Source: Megascapheus bottae (taxonomy: Eukaryota > Chordata > Mammalia > Rodentia > Geomyidae). From it: a DNA stretch of 64,000 nucleotides. Positions 10,170 to 20,110 of the stretch are shown piece after piece (position 1 is the stretch's first letter; each line of letters opens with the position of its first letter). The stretch spans positions 1,921,001 through 1,985,000 of the forward strand of contig JANJXV010000037.1 of the NCBI GenBank assembly GCA_024803745.1, in the 5' to 3' direction. Under the pieces are notes generated by a model, which saw only the letters and a program-made list of their open reading frames with translations, was not told where the DNA came from and ran no database searches. A program made the translations under genes and the position numbers.

Positions 10170-10405
10170 AAGTGGCTCACACCTGTAATCCTAGCTACTG
10201 AGGAGGCTGAGATCTGAAGATCACTGTTCAAAGCCAGCCAGGGCACAAAAGTCCAAGTCTGCAAGACTCTTATCTCCAATTAGCCCACCAGAAAACTGGA
10301 AGCTGCACTGTAGCTCAAGTGGTAGAATGCAAGCCTTGAGCAGAAGAGCTCAGAGACAGTGCTCAGGCCCAGAATTCAAGGCCCAGCGTTCAAGCCCCAT
10401 GACCA
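10170..10405 (+). mobile_element. A-type SINE
   Basis: Full copy; the tail box is duplicated (cagaattcaaggcccagcgttcaag). It ends in (GGA)n/(GAA)n at 10411-10444. Confidence 0.85.
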
Positions 10406-10540
10406 GTAGAAGGAGGAGGAGGAGGAGGAAGAAAAAGAAGAAGCAGCTGCTTATGAGAACAGTGAGGGAAGCATAAATAGGAAAATCATGGTGCAGCCCA
10501 AACAGGGCAAAAGATGAAACTATTTCAAAAATAGCCAAAG

Positions 10541-10732
10541 GGGGACCAGGAGTTTGACCTTGTGGTAGAGTGCTTGTCTAGCATGCACAAAGATCTGGGT
10601 TCAATTCCTCCATACCACATATATAGAAAAAGGCAGAAGTGGTACTATGGCTTGAATGGTAGAGCTCTAGCCTTGAGAAAGCCCAAGACCAGTGCTCAGG
10701 CCCTGAGTTCATGCCCTAGGACTGGCAGAAAA
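10541..10732 (+). mobile_element. B-type SINE
   Basis: Accaggagtttgaccttgtg, ggttcaattcctccatacca, tcaggccctgagttcatgcc. Confidence 0.9.
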
Positions 10733-10749
10733 AATAGCCAAAGCAAAAC

Positions 10750-10828
10750 AGGCGAGAGAGGTACAACTCAAGTGGTTGGATACATATCTAGCAAGAACAA
10801 GGCCCTGAATTCAGACCCCAGTACCACA
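10750..10828 (+). mobile_element. ID-like monomer
   Basis: Gtacaactcaagtggttgga, tatctagcaagaacaaggcc, gaattcagaccccagtacca. Confidence 0.7.
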
Positions 10829-10945
10829 AAATAAATAAATAAGGAAAGGAAGGCAATCACACAACTATACCATCAATGGATTTCTGAGTAATAAATGCAA
10901 AGTGAACAAACCGTGTCTTTATATACAAATATTATAAAGCAAAAG

Positions 10946-11150
10946 AGGGCTGGGAGTGTGGCCTGGTGGGTGGTAGAGTGCTTACCTAACATGCACAAAG
11001 ACCTGGGTTCACTTCCTTAGTACCATAAACTTAGAAAAAGCCAGAAGTGGTGATATGGCTCAAGCAGTAAAGTGCTAGCCTTGAGAAAGCCCAAGGACAG
11101 TGCCCAGGACCTGAGTTTAAGCCCTAGAACTGGCAAAAAAAAAAAAAAAA
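10946..11150 (+). mobile_element. B-type SINE
   Basis: Ggctgggagtgtggcctggt through a 17-A tail, with ggaaggaag after it. Confidence 0.9.
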
Positions 11151-11159
11151 AGGAAGGAA

Positions 11160-11490
11160 GGAAGACAATAGCCAATAGCCAAAGTGTGAGAGAGCAAGAG
11201 AAGGGATCACATTGTCCCAAAAAAAATGTACTCTTTGGGCTGGGAGTGTAGCCTAGTGGTAGAGTGTTTGCCTAGCATGCACAAAGCCCTGGGTTTGATT
11301 CCTCAGTACCACATACACAGAAAAAGCCAGACATGGCACTGTGGCTCAAGTGGCAGAGCAAAAAGTGCCCAAGGACAGTGCCGAGGCCCTGAGTTTAAAC
11401 CCCAGAATTGACAAAAAAAAAAAAAAAGTACTCTTTATCTGACTTATGTAACTGTGTGTACATCACCTTTATAATAACACTTTTCTTAGG
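11160..11490 (+). mobile_element. T-type LINE tail split by a B-type SINE
   Basis: Left part 11160-11236 (gagagcaagagaagggatca, ending gtactcttt). Right part 11428-11490 (gtactctttatctgacttat, gtgtacatcacctttataat). The B-type SINE between them is flanked by gtactcttt at 11228-11236 and 11428-11436. Confidence 0.75.
11237..11427 (+). mobile_element. B-type SINE with 9-bp target duplication
   Basis: Full dimer ending in a 15-A run. The perfect 9-bp duplicate gtactcttt on both sides marks the insertion point within the LINE tail. Confidence 0.93.
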
Positions 11491-11809
11491 CTCTCTCTAC
11501 AGTAGGTGTTTACAAGACAGGAAAGGGAAACTGAGCCAGGGCCAGGCCAGTGAACCATAAGCTACATTCTGTGCTAAAAAGAGCTGTACACTGGACATCT
11601 AGACATCTTTCCAGGATTTTGGGGAACCATTTGCTTTCTGAGGAAACTTGCTCTCCCCAAGCACTCAATTTGCATACTATCTATCCATCAGTCAATATTT
11701 AGGACTCAACACAAAGATTGGAACTACTATTGATACAACCCGAAGAACCCCTTCTTTGCCGAGGCAAAATAAAAATGTTTGTTAGACTTCATCTCAACTA
11801 ATAGTTGAA
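11491..11809. other. ARHGEF37 intron 1, unassigned
   Basis: No gene or clear repeat recognised. Confidence 0.4.
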
Positions 11810-12003
11810 CATGTTGGATTGTATCTGACATCTCCGCTACATGGGAAGCAGAAATAGGAGATCTGGGTTCAGGACAGCTGGGACACAAATGCAAGACACT
11901 ATTCAAAAAGTAATAAACTCCAAAAGGACTGGTGGTATGGCCCAGCAGTAGAACACCTAGGTAATAAGCACAGAACTCTAAGTCCAAATCCCGTTACTGC
12001 CAG
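11810..12003 (+). mobile_element. Old A-type-like SINE
   Basis: Diverged head (ggattgtatctgacatctcc) and tRNA-like tail (ggcccagcagtagaacacct, aagtccaaatcccgttactg). Confidence 0.55.
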
Positions 12004-12026
12004 AAAGATTTAAGAAAAAAAAAAAG

Positions 12027-12188
12027 GATCGAGGTTCAAAGCCAGCCCAAATGTCCGTGAGATTATCTCCAATTAACTACCAGAAAAACAGAAGTGGCAC
12101 TGTGGCTCAAGTGGTAGAGCGCTAGCCTTGAGCTGAAGAATATAGGGGCAGCGCCCAGGTCCACAGTTCAAGCCCTACAACTGACAAA
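12027..12188 (+). mobile_element. A-type SINE, 5'-truncated
   Basis: Begins at ggatcgaggttcaaagccag and keeps gtggctcaagtggtagagcg. Confidence 0.85.
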
Positions 12189-12256
12189 ATAAATAATTAA
12201 TTAAAAAGAAGAAGAAGGAGAAAAAAACAGAAAGAGAGAGAGAGAAAGAAAGAGAG

Positions 12257-12335
12257 GGGAAATAGACATGGCACAAGGGGTAGAGCACTTTCCTACCATA
12301 CACAAGACCCTGGGTTTAATCATCAGTATTGAAAA
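12257..12335 (+). mobile_element. ID-like monomer
   Basis: Acatggcacaaggggtagag, accatacacaagaccctggg, ttaatcatcagtattgaaaa. Confidence 0.75.
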
Positions 12336-12434
12336 ATAATTTACACACTACCACATACTCCCTAAGAATCTAATCCAGAAAACTTAGACCCGCACAAAAA
12401 CTTGTACGTGCTATTTATAGAAGTTTTATTTGTA

Positions 12435-12622
12435 GGGGCCAAGTGCATGGCCTAGTGGTAGAGTACTTACCTAGCATTCATGAAGGCCCCAGGTACGATT
12501 CCTGCATACCCTATACACAGAAAAAAGTCATAAGTGGTGCTGTGGCTCAAGTGGCACAGCATTAGCCTTGAGAAAAACCCACAGATAGTGCTCAGGCCTT
12601 GAGTTCAAACCCAGAACTGGCA
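12435..12622 (+). mobile_element. B-type SINE with purine tail
   Basis: Gtgcatggcctagtggtaga to aaacccagaactggcaagaa; its A-tail has been replaced by the GAA/GGA tract that follows. Confidence 0.88.
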
Positions 12623-12721
12623 AGAAGAAGAAGAAGGAGGAGGAGGAGGAGGAGAAGAAGAAGAAGAAAGAGGAGGAGGAGGAGGAAGAGGAGGGGGAGG
12701 AGGAGGAGGGAGGGAGGAGGT
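12623..12721. repeat. (GAA)n/(GGA)n purine tract
   Basis: About 100 bp of pure purine on the plus strand in GAA, GGA and GGGA units. Confidence 0.95.
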
Positions 12722-12961
12722 TGTTTCATTGGTAATATTCAATAATCGGAAATCAAAAAAATCCTATGACATGAGTGATAGAGCAAACTGTGGTCTATCA
12801 ATACTGCTGAGTCCTCAGAAATAAAAAGGAATGAACTATCAATACACAGCTACAACTTGGGTGGCTAGCAAGGAATCAATGCTGCATGGATAAAAAAAAA
12901 AAGAAAAATCTAAGAAGGTTATACACAGGGGACTTCCAACTATCATCGAAAGTAACAGAGA

Positions 12962-13112
12962 GACTTGGATGGCAGCATGGCCTAGTGGTAGAGTACTCGC
13001 CAAGCATGCATGAAGCCTGGATTCAATTCCTCATTACCACATACACAGAAAAGGCTGGAAGTGGTGCTGTGGCTCAAGCAGTAGAGTGCTAGCCTTGAGG
13101 AAGCTCAAGGAC
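12962..13112 (+). mobile_element. B-type SINE, 3'-shortened
   Basis: Cagcatggcctagtggtaga to gaggaagctcaaggacaaag, where it passes into the purine tract before the final box. Confidence 0.85.
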
Positions 13113-13294
13113 AAAGAAGAAAGAGGAGGAAGAAGAGGAGGAAGAGGAGAAGGGAAGAAAGAGGGAGAGAGGGAGGGAAAGAAGGGAGGGAGAGAGGGAG
13201 GGAGGGCGGGAGGGAGGGAGGGAAGGAAGGAAGGAAGGAAGGAAGGAAGGAAGGAAGGAAGGAAGGAAGGAAGGAAGGAAGGAAAGGAAGGAAG
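13113..13294. repeat. Purine tract with (GGAA)n core
   Basis: Mixed GA/GGA to 13220, then about 70 bp of clean GGAA units. The whole 180 bp is purine on one strand except for single interruptions. Confidence 0.95.
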
Positions 13295-13385
13295 AAAATA
13301 ACAGAAGAAGCTGCCTGGTAAAGGATAAGAATGGACAGCCAGCAGGCCTGACTATAAAGAGAAGAATCCTGGGTACCACTCTGTG

Positions 13386-13394
13386 CTATCTATC

Positions 13395-13427
<33 letters not shown>

Positions 13428-13434
13428 TTATCTA
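13386..13434. repeat. (ATCT)n microsatellite
   Basis: About 12 TATC units with one variant (tattta), next to the poly-T side of a minus-strand SINE. Confidence 0.95.
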
Positions 13435-13650
13435 CCATGCCCATACTTGAACTCAGGGTCTTGAGCACTCACTTAGCTATTTTTCTCAAGATTGGCACTC
13501 TACTACTTGGGCCATGCCTCTAACCTTTTTCTAGTTAATTGAAGATGAGTCTCTTGGACATGTTTTCCTAGCATGGCTTTGACTGTGATCCTCAGATCTT
13601 AGCATCCTGAATGGCTAGCATTCTAGGCATGAGCCACCAGCATCCAGCTC
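13435..13650 (-). mobile_element. A-type SINE
   Basis: Acttgaactcagggtcttga to catgagccaccagcatccag. Confidence 0.85.
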
Positions 13651-13719
13651 TGAATAGTATTTTAATCAAGGCAAAGGTTATATGAATCTTTACATGGGTT
13701 AAAATAACATAGAACACAT

Positions 13720-13800
13720 AAATGTATATATACACATAGGTATATATGCATATACATGTATATGTATGTGTATATGTGTGTATATATACATATATATCAT
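13720..13800. repeat. AT-rich alternating tract
   Basis: Alternating ATAC/ATGT units (acatgtatatgtatgtgtat). Confidence 0.85.
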
Positions 13801-13867
13801 ACAGGTGTCATTCTGATTTGAATATTGTACCATATCAAACAGTTTGTGTCATAAAACACAATCAGCG

Positions 13868-14200
13868 ACGTGTGGTGGCTTATACCTATAATCCCAACAA
13901 CTTGGAAGCTGCGATTGGGAAAAATCATGGTTGGAGGCCAGCCTGGGGAAAAGTTAGCAATCTCCCCCCTGCCCTCGTGATCCCCCATGACCCTCCCCAA
14001 ACACGATGGTTCACATCTGTCATGCCAGCTATATGGCATAAGTAGGGAAGAACATAGTTCAAGGTCAGCTTCAGGCAAAACACAACACTTTACCTAAAAA
14101 GAAATAACTGAGGCAAAAGTAGACTGGGGGTGCCAGTCACACGGTAGAGGCTCTGACCAGCAAGCATGAGCCCTGCATTCAAACCCCAGTACCACCCAAA
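13868..14200 (+). mobile_element. Old B1-like pair followed by ID-like unit
   Basis: First B1-like: gtggcttatacctataatcc. Second: cgatggttcacatctgtcat, ttcaaggtcagcttcaggca. The ID-like end is ccagtcacacggtagaggct and attcaaaccccagtaccacc. The order B1-B1-ID resembles a pre-fusion arrangement of the A-type element. Confidence 0.6.
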
Positions 14201-14309
14201 TAAAGATAACCAGTGGAGAAAACAGAGGGAAGCGTTCATAGGATTTCTGTGTACCATCCTTACATTCCATGTTCATTCAACATAAAATTTCCATTGTTTC
14301 ATCTGTATT

Positions 14310-14530
14310 TTTTTATTTATTCATTCATGTGGTGGCACTGGAGTTTACACACAGGGTTTCGCAATTGTAAAATTGGCTCATTCTTCCACTTAAAATATAC
14401 CTCCAGCTCAGTTGGCTCCAGTTATTTTGGAAAAAAACATCTCACTTCTTATGCCCAGACCAATCTGGACTGTAATCCACTTATTTTATGCTTCTTGCTG
14501 TAGCTTCCATGATAGGCCGCCACACTCAGT
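14310..14530 (-). mobile_element. Strongly diverged A-type-like SINE
   Basis: Weak reverse signature only (ggtggcactggagtttacac, gcccagaccaatctggactg, ataggccgccacactcagta). Confidence 0.4.
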
Positions 14531-14704
14531 ATTTTCCTGTGGAGAGGTGGTCTCAACAAAATGATTTTTTGTTTATTTTCTAGGCAAGCTTTGGACCTAC
14601 GACCCTCCCAGGCTCAGTCTCCTGTTGGTTGTTGATGCTGCTGTGTTCACTTTTCTTGTGGCATTTTCAGATAGATAGTATAAAGCACATGAGTGGGGGT
14701 TTTT

Positions 14705-14925
14705 TGTGTTTGTTTGTTTGTGGGTCATGGGACTCAAACTCTGGGCTTAGGCTCTGTCGCTGAGCATTTCAACTCAAGGCTACTACCCTATCCCTTGAGC
14801 CACAGCCCGCTTCCCCTTTTCTAGTGGTTAATTGGAGATAAGAGTCTCATGGTCTTTAGTGCCGGAGCTGGCTTTGAACCTCGATCCTCAGCTCTCAGCC
14901 TTCTGAGTAGCTAGGATTACATGTG
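14705..14925 (-). mobile_element. A-type SINE
   Basis: Gtgggtcatgggactcaaac, ttaattggagataagagtct, ctgagtagctaggattacat. Confidence 0.85.
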
Positions 14926-14964
14926 AGAGACATAGAGCCATGCTTGCTTTGGTTGATTTTGTTT

Positions 14965-15111
14965 TTGTGTTGGTACTGGGCTTTGAACTCAGGCCTGGAG
15001 CTCTAGTTCATTTGGCTTTTTCACTCAAGGATAGTACTTTACCAATTGATCCACACAGCCTTTTCTATTCAGGCTGGCTTTAAACCATGAGTCTCAGACT
15101 TCAGCCTTCTG

Positions 15112-15113
<2 letters not shown>
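14965..15113 (-). mobile_element. A-type SINE, truncated at the (TG)n
   Basis: Gggctttgaactcaggcctg to cagacttcagccttctgagg, then directly into the microsatellite. Confidence 0.75.
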
Positions 15114-15151
<38 letters not shown>

Positions 15152-15172
15152 TGTGTGTGTGTGTGTGTGTGT
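15114..15172. repeat. (TG)n microsatellite
   Basis: About 29 TG units with a single TC interruption. Confidence 0.97.
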
Positions 15173-15250
15173 TTTCAGTAGTAAGGATTGAACTCAAGGC
15201 CTTGTACTGGCTAAGAGAGAGCTTTACCATTTGAGTCATATCCCTCAACC
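15173..15250 (-). mobile_element. ID-like monomer
   Basis: Aggattgaactcaaggcctt, taagagagagctttaccatt, gagtcatatccctcaaccaa. Confidence 0.7.
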
Positions 15251-15291
15251 AAAATTTAAAATTCTAAATAAACAAAAAAAAACAACTTTGA

Positions 15292-15475
15292 GGCCGGGAA
15301 TGTAGCCTAGTGGTAGAGAACTCACCTAGTATGCCCAAAGCCTTGGGTTCAATTCCTTGGTATCACATACACAGAAAAAGCCAGAAGCGGTGTTGTAGCT
15401 CAAGTGTGGAACTCTAGCCTTGAGGAAGCTCAAGAACAGCGCCCAGGCCCTGAATTCAAGTCCCAGAACTGCCAC
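15292..15475 (+). mobile_element. B-type SINE
   Basis: Gggaatgtagcctagtggta to caggccctgaattcaagtcc. Immediately followed by an A-type SINE. Confidence 0.88.
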
Positions 15476-15479
15476 AGCT

Positions 15480-15685
15480 TGGCTGCTCAGTCACCAGTGA
15501 TTACCTATAATCCTAGCTACTCAGGAGGCTGAGATTTGAGAATCAAAGTTTGAAGCCAGCCCATATAGAAAACTCTGTGAGACACCTATCTCCAGTTGAC
15601 CACCAAAAAGGCAGAAGTAGAATTGTGACTGAAGTGATAGAATGCTACCCTTACCCACAGAAGCTCAAAGACAGCACCTAGGCAA
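15480..15685 (+). mobile_element. A-type SINE
   Basis: Ttacctataatcctagctac, ctatctccagttgaccacca. The last box is worn. Confidence 0.8.
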
Positions 15686-15709
15686 ATACACAATTTTTAA
15701 AAATCTTAC

Positions 15710-15764
15710 ATATATATGATGTCATACATATTTCCATATATATATATATATATATATAATGGTA
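15710..15764. repeat. (TA)n tract
   Basis: About 11 TA units (15737-15759) inside AT-rich flanks. Confidence 0.9.
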
Positions 15765-16114
15765 TTTAAGTGATTCATTATCTTTGCAACACTCTGAACA
15801 CTGAGAACAAACATAGCTCAACAGCCTGGGAGAACAGGTTGAGTGCCCTTGTTTCATTTCTGGCTTTGGCCCAGTCTGATAAGAAGGCTAATCTCAGAGA
15901 ACACACCCTGGAAACACTTCTCTCCTTAAGGTAAACTGTGTAGGTGGCTGGCACAGGAAAAATCCTTGGACGGTCCAACTCTAGCCCTTAGATCACCATC
16001 AGGTCTTGCATGTCTTATCTTTGCAGATTCTGGACTCAATCTCCAGCTTTCCCACTCAAAAAAAGAACGAATATCAACGTGGCAAATGCTTGATGGTAAA
16101 CCATAATAAATAAT
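15765..16114. other. ARHGEF37 intron 1, unassigned unique block
   Basis: About 350 bp without repeat or coding signature. Confidence 0.4.
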
Positions 16115-16307
16115 CTTTGTATGTGCACTGGTCCTGAACTCAGTGCCTGAATCCTGAGCTTTAAACTACATTTCCACTTTGGCTTTTGGGTGGGTAATTG
16201 GAGATAGAGTGTCACTGAATTTCCTGCCCAGGCTAGCTTGGAATTGCAAATCTCAAATCTCAAGTTCCTGAGTAGCTACAATTACAGGTGTGAGCCACCA
16301 GCACCTG
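16115..16307 (-). mobile_element. A-type SINE
   Basis: Gtcctgaactcagtgcctga to ggtgtgagccaccagcacct. Confidence 0.85.
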
Positions 16308-16452
16308 AATATATGTATGTATACATATATATATAAACATGTATACATACATATATATACATACATATACATGTGGTTCACATATATATGTATATAGTGA
16401 GTATATGTATACATATATATGTATATATGTAAATATAGTATATATAATTGAA
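16308..16452. repeat. AT-rich (ATAC/ATGT)n tract
   Basis: About 145 bp of near-continuous TATATAC/TATATG units that can fold back on themselves. Confidence 0.85.
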
Positions 16453-16689
16453 AATACTGCAGTTAATTTTTTTCATTATTTAGAGAATACGTTATTAGTT
16501 TCTGTAATCATAGATAAGACCTTACATATTAAAAACAGTGTGTTTACCCCTGTACAAACGGAAGAAATTAAATTTAACATTTCTAGACCAATATGGCTAT
16601 TAATTTCTGTACAATGCCAACTCAACATGAGTGAGCCACCATGCCCAGCAATGATGCACACTTTTGATCACAATACCCAGAAGGCAGAG

Positions 16690-16960
16690 GGAGCGGAGTG
16701 GCTCCCACCTGTAATCCTAGCTACTCAGAAGGCTGAGATCTGAGGATCAAGATTCAAAGCCAGCCCGGGCACAAAAGGACCTGAGACTCATCTCCAATTA
16801 ACCTCTAGAAAATGGGAAGTGGGGTTTGGCTTGAGGGTAGGGCAGTAGCTTTGAGCTGAAATGCTTAGGGACAAGGTCCAGGCCCAGGGTAGGGTGGTAG
16901 CCTTGAGCTGAAGACCTCAGAGAGAGCACCCAGGCAGAATTCAAGCCCCATGACCCACCA
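16690..16960 (+). mobile_element. A-type SINE, duplicated-tail subfamily
   Basis: Normal head (gtggctcccacctgtaatcc). The tRNA-like tail occurs twice: ggtagggcagtagctttgag and then ggtagggtggtagccttgag. It ends cccatgacccacca. Sister copies lie at 37283 and 40093. Confidence 0.85.
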
Positions 16961-17123
16961 AAAAGAAAAAACAAGGCAGAGGGAGGAGAAGCAGAAAAAT
17001 CATGAATTCCAGAGCAGCCTGGGTTAAACATACATAATAACACTAAAGAATCAAAACAGGTAATAGCATTTCCTAACAAGAAAAAATGAACAATGAAAAA
17101 CAACCATTAGCTAGCCACCCTAG

Positions 17124-17126
<3 letters not shown>

Positions 17127-17169
<43 letters not shown>

Positions 17170-17324
17170 AGAAGAAAGAGGGGGAGGCAGAGGAAGGGAA
17201 GGGAAATGGGAAGAAGAGGAAGAAGGAGGAGGAGGAGGAGAAAGAGGAGGAGGAGGAGAAGGAGAGGAAGAAGAGGAGGAAGGAGGATGAGGAGGAAGAG
17301 GAAGAGAGGAAGAGGAAGAAGCCC
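17127..17324. repeat. (TG)n followed by (GGA)n purine tract
   Basis: Twenty TG units (17127-17166) and then about 150 bp of almost pure purine (gaagaggaagaaggaggagg). Confidence 0.95.
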
Positions 17325-17814
17325 TTGGGATCTGAAATTCTAGGGTGGTTCATGAAAGTCTGTCCAAGGTTCAGGTACCATGAGGGGTAAAGAACTTAAT
17401 GAAGAATAAAGGAAGAAACCACCTGGAACAAAGAGGCTGGCCCCCTGGGAGCTCTGGCTAAAGAGCCCAGTTAAGAGATCCCTACAATAACCAGAAGAGA
17501 AGACCATATACAGAGAGTGTCCAGGACTCTAACTCAGTATCCAGAGGTGACAAAATAATAAAGTTCATTTCTGAAGCCTTGTCCCTATTATGACTACCAT
17601 GTACATTTTCAGAATCATGTTCAGGAAAGCAAGAAAAGATAAGCCATTTGATGCTTTTGCTTTTCTCTTCTTAACCATAAAGGATAGCTTGAAGAGGCAC
17701 TGGGAAAGGAAGCAGCCAAGGTTCTGCAGCCACAAAAAAAAAATCTCATTTCAAATTCAAATTCTGCAATCTGGTACATGGTAAATTCTTCATAACAAGA
17801 GCTATTGTTCCTCC
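17325..17814. other. ARHGEF37 intron 1, unassigned
   Basis: About 490 bp without recognised repeat or exon between two complementary purine/pyrimidine tracts. Confidence 0.4.
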
Positions 17815-17823
17815 TGTTCTCCT

Positions 17824-17857
<34 letters not shown>

Positions 17858-17880
17858 CTCCTGTTTCTTCTCCTTCCCCT
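17815..17880. repeat. (CCT)n pyrimidine tract
   Basis: About 60 bp of CCT/TCT units (cctcctcctcctcttcctct), complementary in type to the (GGA)n tract about 500 bp upstream. Confidence 0.95.
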
Positions 17881-18090
17881 TGAATTCAGGGCCTCAACCT
17901 CTTTCTTTAGTTGTTTTTTTTTTTTTTTTTTTTGCTTAAGGCTGGCACAGCTCTTCTTCAAGCTTTTTTGGTAGTAAATTGGACATAAGAATCACACAGG
18001 CTCTTCGGCCTAGACTGGCTTCCAATCTAAATCCTCAGATCTCAGTCTCCTCAATAGCTAGAATTACAGGATTGAGCCACTTAGCCAATT
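17876..18090 (-). mobile_element. A-type SINE with internal T-run
   Basis: Cttgaattcagggcctcaac, a 22-T run at 17912-17933, then aaattggacataagaatcac and ggattgagccacttagcc. Confidence 0.75.
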
Positions 18091-18455
18091 TGTTACTATT
18101 TGTGTTCAACTGGAAATGCTAGTCAGACACTGACTAACTGAATGAAGAAAAAAAAAATGTCTAAGGACACCATGGTTCACCTACATGTGACCAATCAAAC
18201 TCAAGCAGATGGCAAGAACAGCTAATCATGATTAAAAAAAAAAATAGGTAATACAAACTACATACCAGAACTTAAGAATGTAGCCAACACCCCAGAAATA
18301 GAACTAAGAAACTGAGAGAAAGTGAGCACAGAGACTATTACTCATTCCTGCCACGATGGAGATTGATTCGCTTTATTTTTGGTTTTATGTGAGCTAATAC
18401 TTTTCTTTTCCACCTCAATTCTGGCCCAAGCCACTCCTGAGTTGATTTTCTGCCA
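18091..18455. other. Unassigned, probably LINE-derived
   Basis: A-rich sequence leading into the LINE fragment below; may be part of the same old LINE insertion. Confidence 0.35.
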
Positions 18456-18790
18456 CTACTGCAGATGAATGGATACAAAAAATATGGTATATATACAATG
18501 GAATTCTACATAGCCAACAGACAAGATAAAATAATGGCATTCCCTGGGAAGTGGATGAAGCTAGAGCGAATTGTGTGAGATAAGTCAAGACCAAAGGAAC
18601 AAAAGACACATGGTCTCCTTGATAAATAGATATTAGATCCAAACAGTACAAGAGCGATGACTCAATATTTGGGTACCCAATGTTATGGACATGGTCTTGG
18701 AGATATGAACATAACTACATAGACATAAAAATCTATGATGGGCTAAATACGCTATAGATGTAATGTTTTATTTCATACATTAATACATAC
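18456..18790 (+). mobile_element. LINE-1 3'-end fragment
   Basis: Gatgaatggatacaaaaaat, ggtatatatacaatggaatt and gaagtggatgaagctagagc are the conserved block found near the end of mammalian LINE-1 ORF2. No open frame persists. It continues into AT-rich 3' UTR-like sequence. Confidence 0.75.
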
Positions 18791-18961
18791 CTATGACATA
18801 CAAACCCTCAGCTTAATTTTAATTATGTTTTAAACTCTAAGTGCCAGTGATTTTATATAGAGATTCCCTTCTTGAATACTTGTCTGTTAAACATGACATT
18901 TGAAATATGAAGTAAAAATCAATGTTAATGAATTCTTTAATTTAAAAAATTATGGGGGGGA

Positions 18962-18962
<1 letters not shown>

Positions 18963-19004
<42 letters not shown>

Positions 19005-19005
19005 T
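18963..19005. repeat. (TTTC)n microsatellite
   Basis: About 10 units on the poly-T side of the following minus-strand SINE. Confidence 0.95.
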
Positions 19006-19237
19006 TTCAATCGGTTGTGGGGAATGAACTTTGGGCCTGGGCGCTGTCCCTGAGCTCTTCAGCTCAAGGCTACTGCTCTACCTCTGAGCCACAGCCCCAC
19101 TTTTCTTTTTCTAGTGGTTAATTGGAGATAAGAGTCTCACATTCTTTAATGTCCTGGCTAGCCTTGAACTGCAATCCTCAGATCTCAGCCTCCTCAGTAG
19201 CTAGGATTACAGGCCTGAGCCACCAGCGCCCAGCTAG
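19006..19237 (-). mobile_element. A-type SINE
   Basis: Ctgagctcttcagctcaagg, gttaattggagataagagtc, cctgagccaccagcgcccag. Confidence 0.9.
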
Positions 19238-19339
19238 AGGGATGGGGAGACATTCTAAATCTTAGAAAGAGAAACAAATCATGTGGCATCTGAACAGGTT
19301 TTTTTTTTATTTGTTTGTTTGTTGAGTTTATTTTAGAAT

Positions 19340-19470
19340 GAAGGCACCAATGACTCATGCCTGTAATCCTAATGATTAAAGAGGCTAAGATCTGAGGAGG
19401 ATGATTTGAAGCCAGGTAGGATAGGAAACCTCCTATCCACTAATTAACCACCAAAAAGTTGGAAACAGAA
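19340..19470 (+). mobile_element. A-type SINE, 3'-truncated
   Basis: Ctcatgcctgtaatcctaat to accaccaaaaagttggaaac, missing the tRNA-like tail. Confidence 0.75.
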
Positions 19471-19786
19471 CCACCCAGGTCATTCCAGACTATTCTTTTT
19501 CCCCGACTGAAAGCCAACTGTAATATGTGTTGTAATTCAAAGGAACACTGGGTAGGCATACCTACCCAGTTGTGAATATCATATTTACCCCACAGCTCAT
19601 GCTGGTCAGCTAAAATACTTGAGAGGCTAAGATGGAGAAAATATGGGTCCAGGCATAAAGTTCATCAGCCCCCTTTCTCAACCAAGATGGTGACAGCCTG
19701 TCGTCTCAGCTGGGGTTTGAGAGGATGGCGGTTCTAGATCAACTCATGCCAAAACAAGTTACTGAGACTTTATCTCAGCAGAAGGA
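19471..19786. other. ARHGEF37 intron 1, unassigned
   Basis: Contains weak B1-like traces (gctcatgctggtcagctaaa) but no clear element. Confidence 0.35.
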
Positions 19787-20110
19787 GCTGGACTTGGTGA
19801 CACATGCCTGCCATACCAGCTATATGGGAAGTGTAAACTAGAAAGGTTGTAGTCCAAGTGTAGATTCAGGCAGGAAGCAAGACAGTACCTAAGGGGCCGG
19901 GAGTTTGGCCTAGTGGTTAAAGTGCTTGCCTAGCATGTATGAAGACCCGGGTTCGTTTCCACAGTACCACATACATAGAAAAAAGCCGGAAGTGGTGCTG
20001 AGGCTCACTTGGTAGAGCTCTATCCTTGAGAAAGTCCAAGGACAGTGCTCAGGCCCTGAGCTCAAGCCCAGGACTGGCAAAAAAAAAAAAAAAAAAAGAC
20101 AGTACCTAAA
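19787..20110 (+). mobile_element. Old B1-like SINE split by a young B-type SINE
   Basis: The B1-like host reads ggacttggtgacacatgcct to gcaggaagcaagacagtacc at 19892 and resumes at 20096. Confidence 0.7.
19893..20095 (+). mobile_element. Young B-type SINE with perfect 14-bp target duplication
   Basis: Complete dimer from ggggccgggagtttggccta to an uninterrupted A-run. Aagacagtacctaa stands at 19879-19892 and again at 20096-20109. Perfect duplication, pure A-tail and few CpG losses suggest a recent insertion. Confidence 0.96.
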
